DNA of 64,000 nt. Origin: Algicola sp. Lineage in GTDB: Bacteria > Bacteroidota > Bacteroidia > Flavobacteriales > Flavobacteriaceae. The position numbers and the translations under genes were made by a program. The DNA is taken from NCBI GenBank assembly GCA_018222915.1, contig JAAEZI010000003.1, positions 69,754 to 133,753 of the forward strand. The letters are read 5' to 3'. This document shows, in pieces, positions 15,697 through 23,897 of this stretch (the first letter of the stretch is position 1; every line of letters starts with the position of its first letter). The notes below the pieces were generated by a model. The model saw only the letters and a program-made list of their open reading frames with translations, ran no database searches and was not told where the DNA came from.

Positions 15697-17532
15697 TTAT
15701 TGGTAACCTTCCGCTTGCAATGCAAATAACTGTGCATATAGCTTTTGGTTACTCATGAGCTGATCATGGGTTCCTATCTCCAGAACCAATCCATTCTCTA
15801 GTACCAGTATTCTATCGGCTTGTCGAACAGTACTAAACCTATGAGAAATAATGATACTCGTTTTATTTTCAGTAAGACCAATAAATCGCTCAAAAACCTG
15901 ACTCTCTGCCTTGGCATCTAAAGCTGAAGTCGGTTCATCTAAGATCATCACTTTGGCATCTTTCATATAGGCTCTTGCTAAAGCTACTTTTTGCCATTGA
16001 CCACCAGATAATTCTTGACCTTTATAAAAACGCTTACCTAATTGCTGGTCATAACCAAACTTCAACTCTGAAATAACCTCATCTGCCAAACTTAATGCAG
16101 CCGCATTTTCTATTTTATCTTGATTGTCTATTTCATCAATGTCTCCAATAGCGATATTTTCCTTCACAGTAAATTCATACTTATAAAAATCCTGAAATAT
16201 CACGCCAAAAAATTCCTGGTATTCTGCCTTTTTAAAGCGATTGATATTAATGCCATCTAAATAAATTGCACCAGAAGTAGGTTCATAAAATCGCAATAAC
16301 AGCTTGGTAAGGGTGGTTTTTCCAGCGCCATTTTGACCAACAAAAGCCATCTTTTCTCCGGCCCTTATTTTAAAACTAACACCTTTCAATATGTCCGCTG
16401 TTGAATCAGGATAGGAAAAAGTCACATCTCGAAATTCAAAGCCAGACTTTATGGATTCTGGAAGCGGCATGTCTTCGTAATGTTTAGGTACTATGGAAAT
16501 ATCTAAAAATTCGAAATAATCCTTTAAGTACAAAGCACTCTCAGTAATTCTCGTGAATCTAGAAAAGAAATCCTGAAGGTTTCTTGTTAATCGATTGAAG
16601 GAACCTGACAAAAATGTCAACTCGCCTAAGGTAATCACACCAGAAATAACCCTATAAATAATAAATACATAGGCGCCATAATAGCTTAATGTTCCCAATA
16701 CATTAAACAAAAACCCTAAAGCTGATCGTTTTACAGCGAGCTTTTTATTAAGTTCAAAATAGTCATCAGATAGCCCTTTAAAACGACTCACTACAAAATC
16801 GGTTAAACCAAATAATTTGATCTCTTTAGCTGTTTGGCTATTCGCTCCAATAAATCGTAAATAATCGAGCTCACGCCTTTCTGCAGTCCATCCTCTAGCT
16901 AAGGAATATTGTTTTTGACTAAACCATATCTCATTGATAAACGATGGAATGATACTCAGAATCAATAATATAATAAGATAGGGTTCGAAGTAAATAAGTC
17001 CAGCAATTAAGGTGGTTATCGAAATAAGACTTTGCACCTCGCTCAAGGTATTAGACATCAAACCAACACGACCTGTTGTTTGCGTTCTAGCGCGTTCTAA
17101 CTTATCGTAGAACTCTGAGTCTTCCAACAAACTCATATCAATTTGATTCGTCTTTTTAATGATACTCACAGACGAACTGATGGCATAGGCATCACCTAAC
17201 AATCCATCGGTTAAAGCAATAGCTCTACTCACTAAATCTGAAAGAATAATGAGACCAAACTCAATTCCAACGTATAGCCATAGTCTGGACAAATCACTAG
17301 TCTCGGTATTCGCCTGTAAAATAATTTCATCGATAATGAGTTTCCCAACCCATAGCACTATAACAGGTAAAAGAGCACCAATTAAACGACAAAATGCTGA
17401 TACAACAAACCGCTTTTTATTGGTTTGCCATATGTCTTTAAAAAATCTTGGGATAAAAATTAAGGCATTGAATGAATGCCTCAAATTCGTGGTTTGTTTG
17501 TCTTTTAAGGATTTAGGAGTATGTCTTGGCAT
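15697..17532 (-). CDS. ABC transporter, fused permease and ATPase (exporter type)
   Basis: The 611-aa half-transporter has an N-terminal six-helix ABC membrane domain (about 25-330) and a C-terminal nucleotide-binding domain (about 345-600). The ATPase motifs are complete: Walker A GQNGAGKTT, Q-loop VIFQDF, signature LSGGQWQKVALARA, Walker B VMILDEPTSALDA and H-loop ISHRF. It is probably a homodimeric exporter in the inner membrane. The substrate cannot be inferred, and placement between the DUF59 and DUF2480 genes does not settle it. It starts 14 bp after the DUF59 gene, so read-through from the suf genes is likely. Confidence 0.92.
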   Translation of the reverse strand: MPRHTPKSLKDKQTTNLRHSFNALIFIPRFFKDIWQTNKKRFVVSAFCRLIGALLPVIVLWVGKLIIDEIILQANTETSDLSRLWLYVGIEFGLIILSDLVSRAIALTDGLLGDAYAISSSVSIIKKTNQIDMSLLEDSEFYDKLERARTQTTGRVGLMSNTLSEVQSLISITTLIAGLIYFEPYLIILLILSIIPSFINEIWFSQKQYSLARGWTAERRELDYLRFIGANSQTAKEIKLFGLTDFVVSRFKGLSDDYFELNKKLAVKRSALGFLFNVLGTLSYYGAYVFIIYRVISGVITLGELTFLSGSFNRLTRNLQDFFSRFTRITESALYLKDYFEFLDISIVPKHYEDMPLPESIKSGFEFRDVTFSYPDSTADILKGVSFKIRAGEKMAFVGQNGAGKTTLTKLLLRFYEPTSGAIYLDGININRFKKAEYQEFFGVIFQDFYKYEFTVKENIAIGDIDEIDNQDKIENAAALSLADEVISELKFGYDQQLGKRFYKGQELSGGQWQKVALARAYMKDAKVMILDEPTSALDAKAESQVFERFIGLTENKTSIIISHRFSTVRQADRILVLENGLVLEIGTHDQLMSNQKLYAQLFALQAEGYQ

Positions 17533-17546
17533 TTAGGAGTTCAAGA

Positions 17547-17873
17547 TTAAAGCATCCCGAGTTCCAACTTTGCCTCTTCACTCATCAAATCTTGGCTCCA
17601 AGGTGGATCAAAGGTGATTTCTACCTCTGCTGATTTGACGTCATTCAAAGACTTGACTTTTTCTTCAACTTCTAAAGGCAACGTCTCAGCAACAGGACAG
17701 TTAGGCGTTGTTAAGGTCATTAAAATCTTAACATCATAATCTTCATTCACCAAGACATCATAAATAAGTCCTAGCTCATAAATATCAACTGGAATTTCTG
17801 GATCAAAAATGGTTTTTAAAACGCGTACTATTTTTTCTCCTAATAGACTCGTATCTATAGTTGTATCACTCAT
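17547..17873 (-). CDS. SUF-associated DUF59/MIP18-family Fe-S assembly protein
   Basis: The 108-aa protein is a single DUF59 (MIP18/PaaD-like) domain with the conserved DPEIPVDIYELGLIYD segment near residue 23, the TTPNCPVAETLP loop carrying the reactive Cys, and the C-terminal DPPWSQDLMSEEA. Proteins of this class (SufT-like) help maturation of Fe-S proteins. Clustering next to sufE on the same strand supports that role. Confidence 0.92.
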   Translation of the reverse strand: MSDTTIDTSLLGEKIVRVLKTIFDPEIPVDIYELGLIYDVLVNEDYDVKILMTLTTPNCPVAETLPLEVEEKVKSLNDVKSAEVEITFDPPWSQDLMSEEAKLELGML

Positions 17874-17913
17874 AATTTTATCTATTTCGTTTCCATATCA
17901 AATGGTAACGTTT

Positions 17914-18336
17914 TTAATTTAATTGTGTTTGGTATGCAATGGCATACATCTTAATTTGTTTAATCATACTCACCAATCCGTTCGCTCGTGTTGGCGACAA
18001 ATGTTCCTTGAGACCTATTTGGTCGATAAAATCGGTATTACTTTCAATGATCGCCTGTGGTTTTTGATCTGAAAATACCCGAATTAAAATCGCAATAATC
18101 CCTTTTGTTATGATGGCATCACTATCTGCAGTAAACTGTACTTTATCGTCTTTCATTTCAGCATGAACCCAAACCTTACTTTGACAACCTTTAATAATAT
18201 GATCATCATTCTTGTATTGTTCATCGATAAGTGGTAAGGTTTTACCTAAATCTATCATATACTGATAGCGCTCTTCCCAATCATCAAACATTGAAAACTC
18301 ATCAATGATTTCTTCTTGTATCTCTTCAATCGTCAT
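17914..18336 (-). CDS. sufE: SufE-family sulfur acceptor
   Basis: The 140-aa protein has the SufE fold, with the sulfur-accepting Cys in the motif IKGCQSKVWV (about residue 51) and the C-terminal RANGLVSMI helix. SufE takes persulfide from SufS and passes it to the SufBCD scaffold. The start is taken at the ATG 18336 (MTIEEIQEEI) because an eight-codon extension to 18360 (MWQKTKSF) looks unlike the family. The alternative is not excluded, as the -7 box at 18383-18390 lies upstream of both. The gene follows a small secreted-protein gene. Confidence 0.93.
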   Translation of the reverse strand: MTIEEIQEEIIDEFSMFDDWEERYQYMIDLGKTLPLIDEQYKNDDHIIKGCQSKVWVHAEMKDDKVQFTADSDAIITKGIIAILIRVFSDQKPQAIIESNTDFIDQIGLKEHLSPTRANGLVSMIKQIKMYAIAYQTQLN

Positions 18337-18382
18337 AAAACTCTTAGTTTTTTGCCACACAACAAGGTGTGATATTCACTTT

Positions 18383-18390
18383 GCAAAGAT
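18383..18390 (-). promoter_or_regulatory. -7 promoter box of sufE
   Basis: TATCTTTG on the minus strand, exact TAnnTTTG match, just downstream of the stop of the 159-aa gene. It indicates an independent promoter for sufE-DUF59. Confidence 0.5.
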
Positions 18391-18399
18391 ACGACATCT

Positions 18400-18879
18400 C
18401 TATTGTTTTTCCATCATAGCTTTCATGGATAACAGCTTCTCAACAAGGGCTTTAATTTCCTTAGGAGGATTTTGATGATCAAAGGCATTCGTTTTGTAGG
18501 TCTCATCCCCCTTGGTCACTTCAAAAGTTGCGATTGCGGCACCATCAAATTGATGCGATTCTGAAGGTGACTTCAACTCTGAAAGCTTTGTCATATCAAA
18601 TTGACTTGTTTTTTCATTTAATGCCGTACGTTGTTCTTCTGAAATTTTATGAGTTTTGACATCTTGCAGATTATAGTCATTAGTGTAAGATAAAGTATCT
18701 CCCTCAACCCATATTTTTAGAAAAAACCCTCGTGTGGCGGCTTGATATGTCATCTTTTCAATCTCTTGACTTTGTCTGTCCATCATTTCCTGGGATGCAT
18801 TATTTACCATATCTTTTTGAGTTTTGTCACATTCTTTAGTTGTTATCAACATTAAAATGACACATATAATTAATTTCAT
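18400..18879 (-). CDS. Hypothetical exported protein
   Basis: I do not recognise this 159-aa protein. Residues 2-14 are hydrophobic (LIICVILMLITT) and are followed by KECDKTQ, so it is probably exported. The Cys context (KEC) is a poor lipobox, so lipidation is uncertain. The rest is a hydrophilic helical segment (about 18-45, MVNNASQEMMDRQSQE) and a mixed region ending in a helix (LVEKLLSMKAMMEKQ). It lies between the M43 protease and sufE genes on the same strand, with an exact -7 box TAACTTTG (minus strand, 18925-18932). Confidence 0.7.
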   Translation of the reverse strand: MKLIICVILMLITTKECDKTQKDMVNNASQEMMDRQSQEIEKMTYQAATRGFFLKIWVEGDTLSYTNDYNLQDVKTHKISEEQRTALNEKTSQFDMTKLSELKSPSESHQFDGAAIATFEVTKGDETYKTNAFDHQNPPKEIKALVEKLLSMKAMMEKQ

Positions 18880-18955
18880 AATGTTAGTTTTTTGAGTCTG
18901 ATAGTAATATTACAAAAAAGAAGCCAAAGTTATTTAGTGCGCTTACTAAATAAAA

Positions 18956-18981
18956 AAAGGATGTCCGTTTGGACATCCTTT
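18956..18981 (-). terminator. Terminator of the M43 protease gene
   Basis: An 11-bp stem, AAAGGATGTCC (18956-18966) with GGACATCCTTT (18971-18981), 4-nt loop, followed on the minus strand by further Us. Confidence 0.85.
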
Positions 18982-19001
18982 CATACAATATTGTTGCAAT
19001 A

Positions 19002-20072
19002 TTAATTCGCCATAGCAGCTCTTGGTCCACCACTTTGAAATATTGATCTCATACGTGTTTTTTGCCCTTCAGAGAACATGTACATACAAGCATCATCTAC
19101 ATAATCCATGTAATTCATCGTCATATCATTTGAACGACAGTTAACCGTTGGGTAAGAAGGACATCCATAGTTAGGTCCGTCAGAGGTAGGCGTATCAGCC
19201 ACATAGTCATCTCTATTACATCTTCCATCACCCCAAATATGGCGTAAGTTTAAGTAATGTCCTACTTCATGTGTTGTAGTTCTACCTTCGTCAAACGGCG
19301 CAGCAACATAACCTGTATTTCCAAAATACTGTGGTGATACAACAACACCATCTGTTGCTGAAGGTCCACCTGGGAACTGTGCATATCCAAGGATACCACC
19401 GCCTATGTTACATACCCAAATATTAAGATGTGTATCTGGAGTGATTGGAGGATAGGCTGCCTTCATAGCATCATTAGTTCCCCAAGAACTTCTAGAATCT
19501 GGATAACGGAATGTTCCAGCTAATGAAAATTGAATTTCACTATCTGCTACTAAACCAGCAAATTCATTAGGTACTTGATTGGCATCATTGTTAGTACCTC
19601 TAAAATCTTGATTTAAGACAGAGATTTGTGAATTGATTTGAGTACTTGAAATGTTCTGCTGTGAATTACTGTATATCACGTGTACATAAACAGGAATGGT
19701 AATCACACCGAGGTTATCAGTGGTACCACCGCCTCCGCCACCACCAGTGTTTCCACCGCCGTTGCCGTTGCCGTTGCCGTTCCCATTTCCAGGGCCACCT
19801 TTAGCATTAGCTGCAAAAGCTCTTGATTGGTACTCTATATCATACATTTTTTGATACAACTTCGGGTCCTCTTCTAACAATCTATTTAAATTCGTCATGG
19901 TATGACAAGCGACAATACCATTCCTTTCATTCTCTCCATTATCAGAATCTGTATGCACGAAGAAATCGCTCATATCTATTTGATTTTGTTCTTGTGAAGT
20001 TCCATTTGGTTCAGATTCACAAGACGTGAAGATCAGGGCCAGAGCTGCAAAGCTCAACATCATTTTTTTCAT
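19002..20072 (-). CDS. Secreted zinc metalloprotease, pappalysin-like (M43) lipoprotein
   Basis: The 356-aa protein has a lipoprotein signal peptide with lipobox FTSC (Cys 18). A propeptide-like region follows, then a Gly/Asn linker (about 93-122) encoded partly by a hexanucleotide repeat. The metzincin catalytic domain has the extended zinc motif HEVGHYLNLRH (about residue 265) and a Met-turn (MNYMDY). M43 enzymes cleave extracellular proteins, and the lipobox places this one on the cell envelope. The gene lies between sufS and sufE but has its own terminator and no evident link to Fe-S metabolism. Confidence 0.9.
   Translation of the reverse strand: MKKMMLSFAALALIFTSCESEPNGTSQEQNQIDMSDFFVHTDSDNGENERNGIVACHTMTNLNRLLEEDPKLYQKMYDIEYQSRAFAANAKGGPGNGNGNGNGNGGGNTGGGGGGGTTDNLGVITIPVYVHVIYSNSQQNISSTQINSQISVLNQDFRGTNNDANQVPNEFAGLVADSEIQFSLAGTFRYPDSRSSWGTNDAMKAAYPPITPDTHLNIWVCNIGGGILGYAQFPGGPSATDGVVVSPQYFGNTGYVAAPFDEGRTTTHEVGHYLNLRHIWGDGRCNRDDYVADTPTSDGPNYGCPSYPTVNCRSNDMTMNYMDYVDDACMYMFSEGQKTRMRSIFQSGGPRAAMAN
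19758..19784. repeat. Hexanucleotide repeat (GTTGCC)n in the M43 protease gene
   Basis: Three perfect GTTGCC units at 19761-19778, followed by two degenerate units, encode alternating Gly-Asn in the protein linker. Gain or loss of units would keep the frame and change linker length. Confidence 0.7.
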
Positions 20073-20193
20073 ATTTAATATGTTTTAATTAAAAATTCTG
20101 CTGAATATATAAATATTTAGGAAAATTTTAACTACATGCTGAAGTTTTTCGATAAAAAACAGCAGTTTTGTAAATGGCGAAAAACAAAAAAAA

Positions 20194-20209
20194 ACACCTA
20201 AAAAGGTGT
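20194..20209 (-). terminator. Terminator of sufS
   Basis: A short stem ACACCT (20194-20199) / AGGTGT (20204-20209), 4-nt loop, preceded on the plus strand by a long A-tract, which gives a U-tract after the hairpin in the minus-strand RNA. Confidence 0.7.
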
Positions 20210-20235
20210 CATTCAGAACTTTATAAAATCATCAC

Positions 20236-21450
20236 TTAAGAGAGCATCATTTTGGCCTTTTTAACACCTGCCACTAAGGCATCTATTTCGGCATGCGTAT
20301 TGTAAAATGCGAAAGAAGCTCTTACTGTTCCTGGAATTTTATAGAAATCCATTATTGGTTGCGCACAGTGATGTCCAGTTCTAACAGCAATACCCATTTT
20401 ATCTAGTATCGTTCCAATATCGTATGGGTGTATCCCTTCTATATTAAAAGAAATAACCGAGGTTTTTTCTTGAGCAACTCCATAAATTTTCAAGCCTTCA
20501 ATCGCTGCTAACTTTTCGGTAGCATAGACCAATAATTCATGTTCGTAAGCTGCAATATTGTCAAAACCGATATGGTTCATATAATCTATCGCAGCACCGA
20601 AAGCGACACCACCAGAAATATTTGGCGTACCAGCTTCAAATTTATGCGGCAATCCAGCATAAGTTGTATGCTCGAAAGTCACTTGATCTATCATTTCTCC
20701 ACCTCCTTGATACGGTGGTAATTTTTTGAGCCAAGCCTCTTTTCCGTAGAGCATGCCTACACCAGTTGGCCCACACATTTTGTGCGCAGAAACCACATAA
20801 AAGTCGACATCCAAAGCCTGAACATCTGGTTTTATGTGCGGACAAGATTGTGCACCATCCACTAAAACAGCAGCGCCAAACTCATGCGCCTTATCAATGA
20901 TATATTTAATGGGATTGATAGTACCTAAGGCATTGGAAATATGGTTGACGAAGACCAACTTCGTTTTATCGGAAAGTAATTCATCATAAGCACTCATCAC
21001 TAATTCCCCATTGGCATTCATCGGAATCACTTTTAGTTTTGCGCCTGTGCGCTCACAGAGCATTTGCCAGGGTACAATATTACTATGATGCTCTAATGCC
21101 GACACAAGCACCTCATCATCTTTTTGTAGTAAGGATGAAAACCCGTTAGCGACAAGGTTAATGCCATGAGTCGTTCCAGAAGTCATGATAATTTCATGAC
21201 TGTGCAACGCATTAAAATGCTGTTGTATTTTGCGTCGTGCGTCTTCATATAAATCAGTTGCCTCCTGACTTAAGGCATGTACACCTCTATGAATATTCGC
21301 ATTGTGATTAGTATAATAATCTACAATAACATCAATCACCTGCTGTGGCGTCTGTGATGTTGCAGCATTATCAAAATAGACCAAAGGTTTTCCGTTGATT
21401 TCACGATTTAAGATGGGGAAATCTTTCCTGATTTTATCGACGTTTATCAT
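20236..21450 (-). CDS. sufS: Cysteine desulfurase SufS
   Basis: The 404-aa PLP-dependent class V aminotransferase-fold enzyme has the PLP lysine in VSAHKMCGPTG (about residue 224) and the active-site Cys in RTGHHCAQP (about 362). The short SufS/group II active-site loop is present. It removes sulfur from cysteine as persulfide for SufE and the SufBCD scaffold. Here it is separated from sufD by an opposite-strand PadR module. An exact -7 box TAACTTTG (minus strand, 21456-21463) ends five bases before the ATG, so it has its own promoter and probably a leaderless mRNA. Confidence 0.97.
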   Translation of the reverse strand: MINVDKIRKDFPILNREINGKPLVYFDNAATSQTPQQVIDVIVDYYTNHNANIHRGVHALSQEATDLYEDARRKIQQHFNALHSHEIIMTSGTTHGINLVANGFSSLLQKDDEVLVSALEHHSNIVPWQMLCERTGAKLKVIPMNANGELVMSAYDELLSDKTKLVFVNHISNALGTINPIKYIIDKAHEFGAAVLVDGAQSCPHIKPDVQALDVDFYVVSAHKMCGPTGVGMLYGKEAWLKKLPPYQGGGEMIDQVTFEHTTYAGLPHKFEAGTPNISGGVAFGAAIDYMNHIGFDNIAAYEHELLVYATEKLAAIEGLKIYGVAQEKTSVISFNIEGIHPYDIGTILDKMGIAVRTGHHCAQPIMDFYKIPGTVRASFAFYNTHAEIDALVAGVKKAKMMLS

Positions 21451-21455
21451 AGATG

Positions 21456-21463
21456 CAAAGTTA
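21456..21463 (-). promoter_or_regulatory. -7 promoter box of sufS, 5 nt before the ATG
   Basis: TAACTTTG on the minus strand matches TAnnTTTG exactly. Transcription would start at or beside the ATG. Confidence 0.55.
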
Positions 21464-21526
21464 CGAGATGTTTGTCTAAAATGACATTTAGAAAAGAAAA
21501 CTTATAATTTTTTTAGCATTTTATAT

Positions 21527-21554
21527 ATATACATTTAAATAAAATGTATATTTG
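21527..21554 (+). promoter_or_regulatory. padR promoter and overlapping inverted-repeat operator candidate
   Basis: A perfect inverted repeat, ATATACATTT (21527-21536) and AAATGTATAT (21542-21551) with a 5-bp spacer, overlaps an exact -7 box TATATTTG (21547-21554). Its ATG follows four bases later. PadR proteins bind ATGT/ACAT-type dyads and usually repress their own operon, so this is the natural candidate operator. Confidence 0.6.
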
Positions 21555-21558
21555 AAAT

Positions 21559-21897
21559 ATGTATAGCAAAGAACTCACAAAAGGAACCTTACAGCCCATC
21601 ATTTTAAAACTCATCAATAGTAGCGATAAGATGTATGGCTATGAGATAACACAGGAAGTCAGAAAAATGACTTTAGGTAAAATTGATATTTCTGAAGGTG
21701 CCTTGTATCCCATTCTTCACAAACTTGAAGCCAAAGGTATTTTAGAAACTGAAAAAGTATATATAGGAAAACGTGTTAGAAAGTACTATATGGTCACCAA
21801 GGAAGGAAAGCAAGTCGTTACTGATACCACAAAAGAACTGCAAGATTTTATAGACACACTTAGCATTATTTTTAATACTCAAACAACTACATCATGA
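21559..21897 (+). CDS. PadR-family transcriptional regulator
   Basis: The 112-aa protein is a winged-helix PadR domain with the signature helices and wing (YGYEITQEV, SEGALYPILHKLEAKGIL, KRVRKYYMVTKEG). It is of the short PadR-s2 type without a long effector domain. These regulators repress neighbouring membrane or transport genes until a ligand or stress signal relieves binding. It is the first gene of a three-gene unit and overlaps the next gene by four bases (ATGA), so translation is coupled. Insertion of this unit between sufD and sufS on the opposite strand looks like an acquisition or rearrangement. Confidence 0.92.
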   Translation: MYSKELTKGTLQPIILKLINSSDKMYGYEITQEVRKMTLGKIDISEGALYPILHKLEAKGILETEKVYIGKRVRKYYMVTKEGKQVVTDTTKELQDFIDTLSIIFNTQTTTS

Positions 21898-22322
21898 CAC
21901 TATCTAATGAACAAGTTGAATTTATAGAAAACAACCTCAAACTTTATGGTATAGAATCTAAAGATCTAAGAGATGATCTCACCGACCACATTTGCTCTTA
22001 TTTAGAAACCAGCGAATCTGAGGATTTTGATAGTCTCTATCAAGAAGCACTTCAAAAGTTTGGTGGTTATACAAGTTTTCAAAATTTACAACGAGAGACC
22101 AACATTCAGAAGTTTAGCAAGGAACTTACTGGTCTTAACAAGGTCAAGTTTATTATGAGCTGTTTAGCTACTTTAATAGCTGCTTCCAGCCTTGTGTTTA
22201 AAATGATGCATTGGCCCTATGCGAATGCTTTACTAATTGGTGCTATCGGATTTTTCGTTGTAGTCGTATTACCCGTTCATTTTTATTATAGATATAGAAA
22301 AGCTAATTATCAATACTCTTAA
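21894..22322 (+). CDS. Small two-helix membrane protein of the PadR operon
   Basis: The 142-aa protein has an acidic helical cytoplasmic domain (about 1-80; DLRDDLTDHICSYLE resembles the N-terminal part of the permease-prefix/DUF1700-type proteins often found after PadR genes). Two transmembrane helices follow (about 85-105 and 110-132) around the sequence MMHWPYANALL, with a basic tail (YRYRKANYQYS). Function unknown. Co-translation with padR suggests a membrane response controlled by that regulator. Confidence 0.85.
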   Translation: MTLSNEQVEFIENNLKLYGIESKDLRDDLTDHICSYLETSESEDFDSLYQEALQKFGGYTSFQNLQRETNIQKFSKELTGLNKVKFIMSCLATLIAASSLVFKMMHWPYANALLIGAIGFFVVVVLPVHFYYRYRKANYQYS

Positions 22323-22334
22323 AATAGACAAGCA

Positions 22335-22520
22335 ATGAAAAAATCATTTTATGTTTTAGGTTTTTTAACCTTTTTTACTTTAGGAATAGGAGCTATGTTT
22401 GAATTTTTAATCTGGCCTTATAGAGGAGTCATCGTTTTTATTGGATTCCTACTCTTAAATTTCGGATTGATTCCAACCTATTTTTATCAAAAATATCACA
22501 GCCTAAAAACTAAAGGTTAA
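22335..22520 (+). CDS. 61-aa two-helix membrane protein, third gene of the PadR operon
   Basis: The 61-aa protein is almost entirely two transmembrane helices around FLIWPYRGVIV, with a basic C-terminus (FYQKYHSLKTKG). Spacing of the WPY motif, the Gly, the Pro and FYxxY matches the C-terminal hairpin of the preceding 142-aa protein, so the two look paralogous. It starts 12 bp after that gene. Its last 11 bases overlap the 3' end of sufD on the other strand. Function unknown. Confidence 0.75.
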   Translation: MKKSFYVLGFLTFFTLGIGAMFEFLIWPYRGVIVFIGFLLLNFGLIPTYFYQKYHSLKTKG

Positions 22521-23823
22521 ATCCAAGATTTACGCCCAATTTATTTGCAATAATTTTCGTAATACGTTGTTTAATTTCTGGTATTTTCACAGAATCTAAC
22601 ACATTATTACTGAAGGCAAACATCAGTAAAGCCTTAGCTTCTTTCTCTGGAATACCTCGTGAACGCATATAAAACATGGCACTTTCATCCAACTGACCAA
22701 TCGTACAGCCATGAGAACATTTGACGTCATCTGCAAAAATTTCCAACTGTGGTTTTGTGTTGATAGAAGCTTTGTCGCTTAGCAAAATATTGTTATTGGC
22801 TTGAAAAGCATTTGTTTTCTGAGCAATTTTATCGACAATCACTTTTCCGTTGAAAACACCAGTGGCTTTATCAGAAAAAATTCCTTTATAATCTTGGTGA
22901 CTTTCACAATTAGGTTCCATGTGATGCACCAACGTGTTATGATCTACATGTTGTTTATCGCCAACAATTGTTACACCCTTGAGCGTTGAATCTATCCGCT
23001 CACCTTCCTGATAAAAATTCAAATTATTACGTGTTAATTGCCCACCAAAAGAAAAGGTATGCACAGACGTAAAACTTTCGCGCTTCTGTTTGATAAAGGT
23101 ATTGTCAATTAAAGAGGCGCTTTGCTTATCGTTTTGGAGTTTGTAGTAGTCTACGATCGCTCTTTTGTTAGCAAATATTTCGGTCACGCTATTTGTCAAT
23201 ACTGGATGGTCTGTCAAACTTTGGTGACGCTCGATGATTTGTACATGTGAGTTTTCATCCACGACTATAAGACTTCGTGGTTGTAGCATCAGTGCCGATT
23301 CGTTTCCGGTAGCAAAATGAACTATCTGAATAGGTTTTTCAACTACTTTATTCTTTGGAATATGGATATACGCACCCTCTTGTGAAAAGGCTGTATTCAA
23401 TGAGGATAAACTATCTTTAGTCGTCGCCTTATTAAAATAGTTTTCAATGATTAAACGATATTTTGGTTTGGTTAAAGCAGCAGACATCAAGCATACGTCA
23501 ATACCATCATGGGTTGTTTGCGATAAATGCGAAGAATATTTTCCATCAATAAAAACGATTTTATACGAATCAATATCATGGATAAAATACTTTTTAACAT
23601 CGCGATACTCCAAAGCATTCTCTTGCTTAGGAAATACGCTGTAATCATGCTTCAACACCGAATTCAGCGAGGTATATTTCCAGGCTTCATCACGCTTTGA
23701 TGGAAAACCTCTATCCTCAAACGTCTTTATAGCTTCACTTCGTAAATCATGAACTGGTGTCTCAACGTCTACCGAGTTCTCGAATGCCATAAATGACGAT
23801 ACTAATTTATCTTTTAAATCCAT
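22510..23823 (-). CDS. sufD: Fe-S cluster assembly protein SufD
   Basis: The 437-aa protein has the SufD right-handed beta-helix core and the conserved C-terminal part: the NNILLSDKASINTKPQLEI segment, then DDVKCSHGCTIGQLDE and YMRSRGIPEKEA. SufD pairs with SufB and SufC in the scaffold complex and is needed for iron entry. It lies 74 bp downstream of sufC. Its 3' end overlaps the end of the opposite-strand 61-aa gene by 11 bp, so the suf operon runs into a convergent neighbour without a clear terminator. Confidence 0.96.
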   Translation of the reverse strand: MDLKDKLVSSFMAFENSVDVETPVHDLRSEAIKTFEDRGFPSKRDEAWKYTSLNSVLKHDYSVFPKQENALEYRDVKKYFIHDIDSYKIVFIDGKYSSHLSQTTHDGIDVCLMSAALTKPKYRLIIENYFNKATTKDSLSSLNTAFSQEGAYIHIPKNKVVEKPIQIVHFATGNESALMLQPRSLIVVDENSHVQIIERHQSLTDHPVLTNSVTEIFANKRAIVDYYKLQNDKQSASLIDNTFIKQKRESFTSVHTFSFGGQLTRNNLNFYQEGERIDSTLKGVTIVGDKQHVDHNTLVHHMEPNCESHQDYKGIFSDKATGVFNGKVIVDKIAQKTNAFQANNNILLSDKASINTKPQLEIFADDVKCSHGCTIGQLDESAMFYMRSRGIPEKEAKALLMFAFSNNVLDSVKIPEIKQRITKIIANKLGVNLGFNL

Positions 23824-23897
23824 TATTTCAAATCTTCCTTTTTAACTGCTTCCTTCAAACATTTTCTATGTGAAAAAGTTACTCGCAATTACTCATT

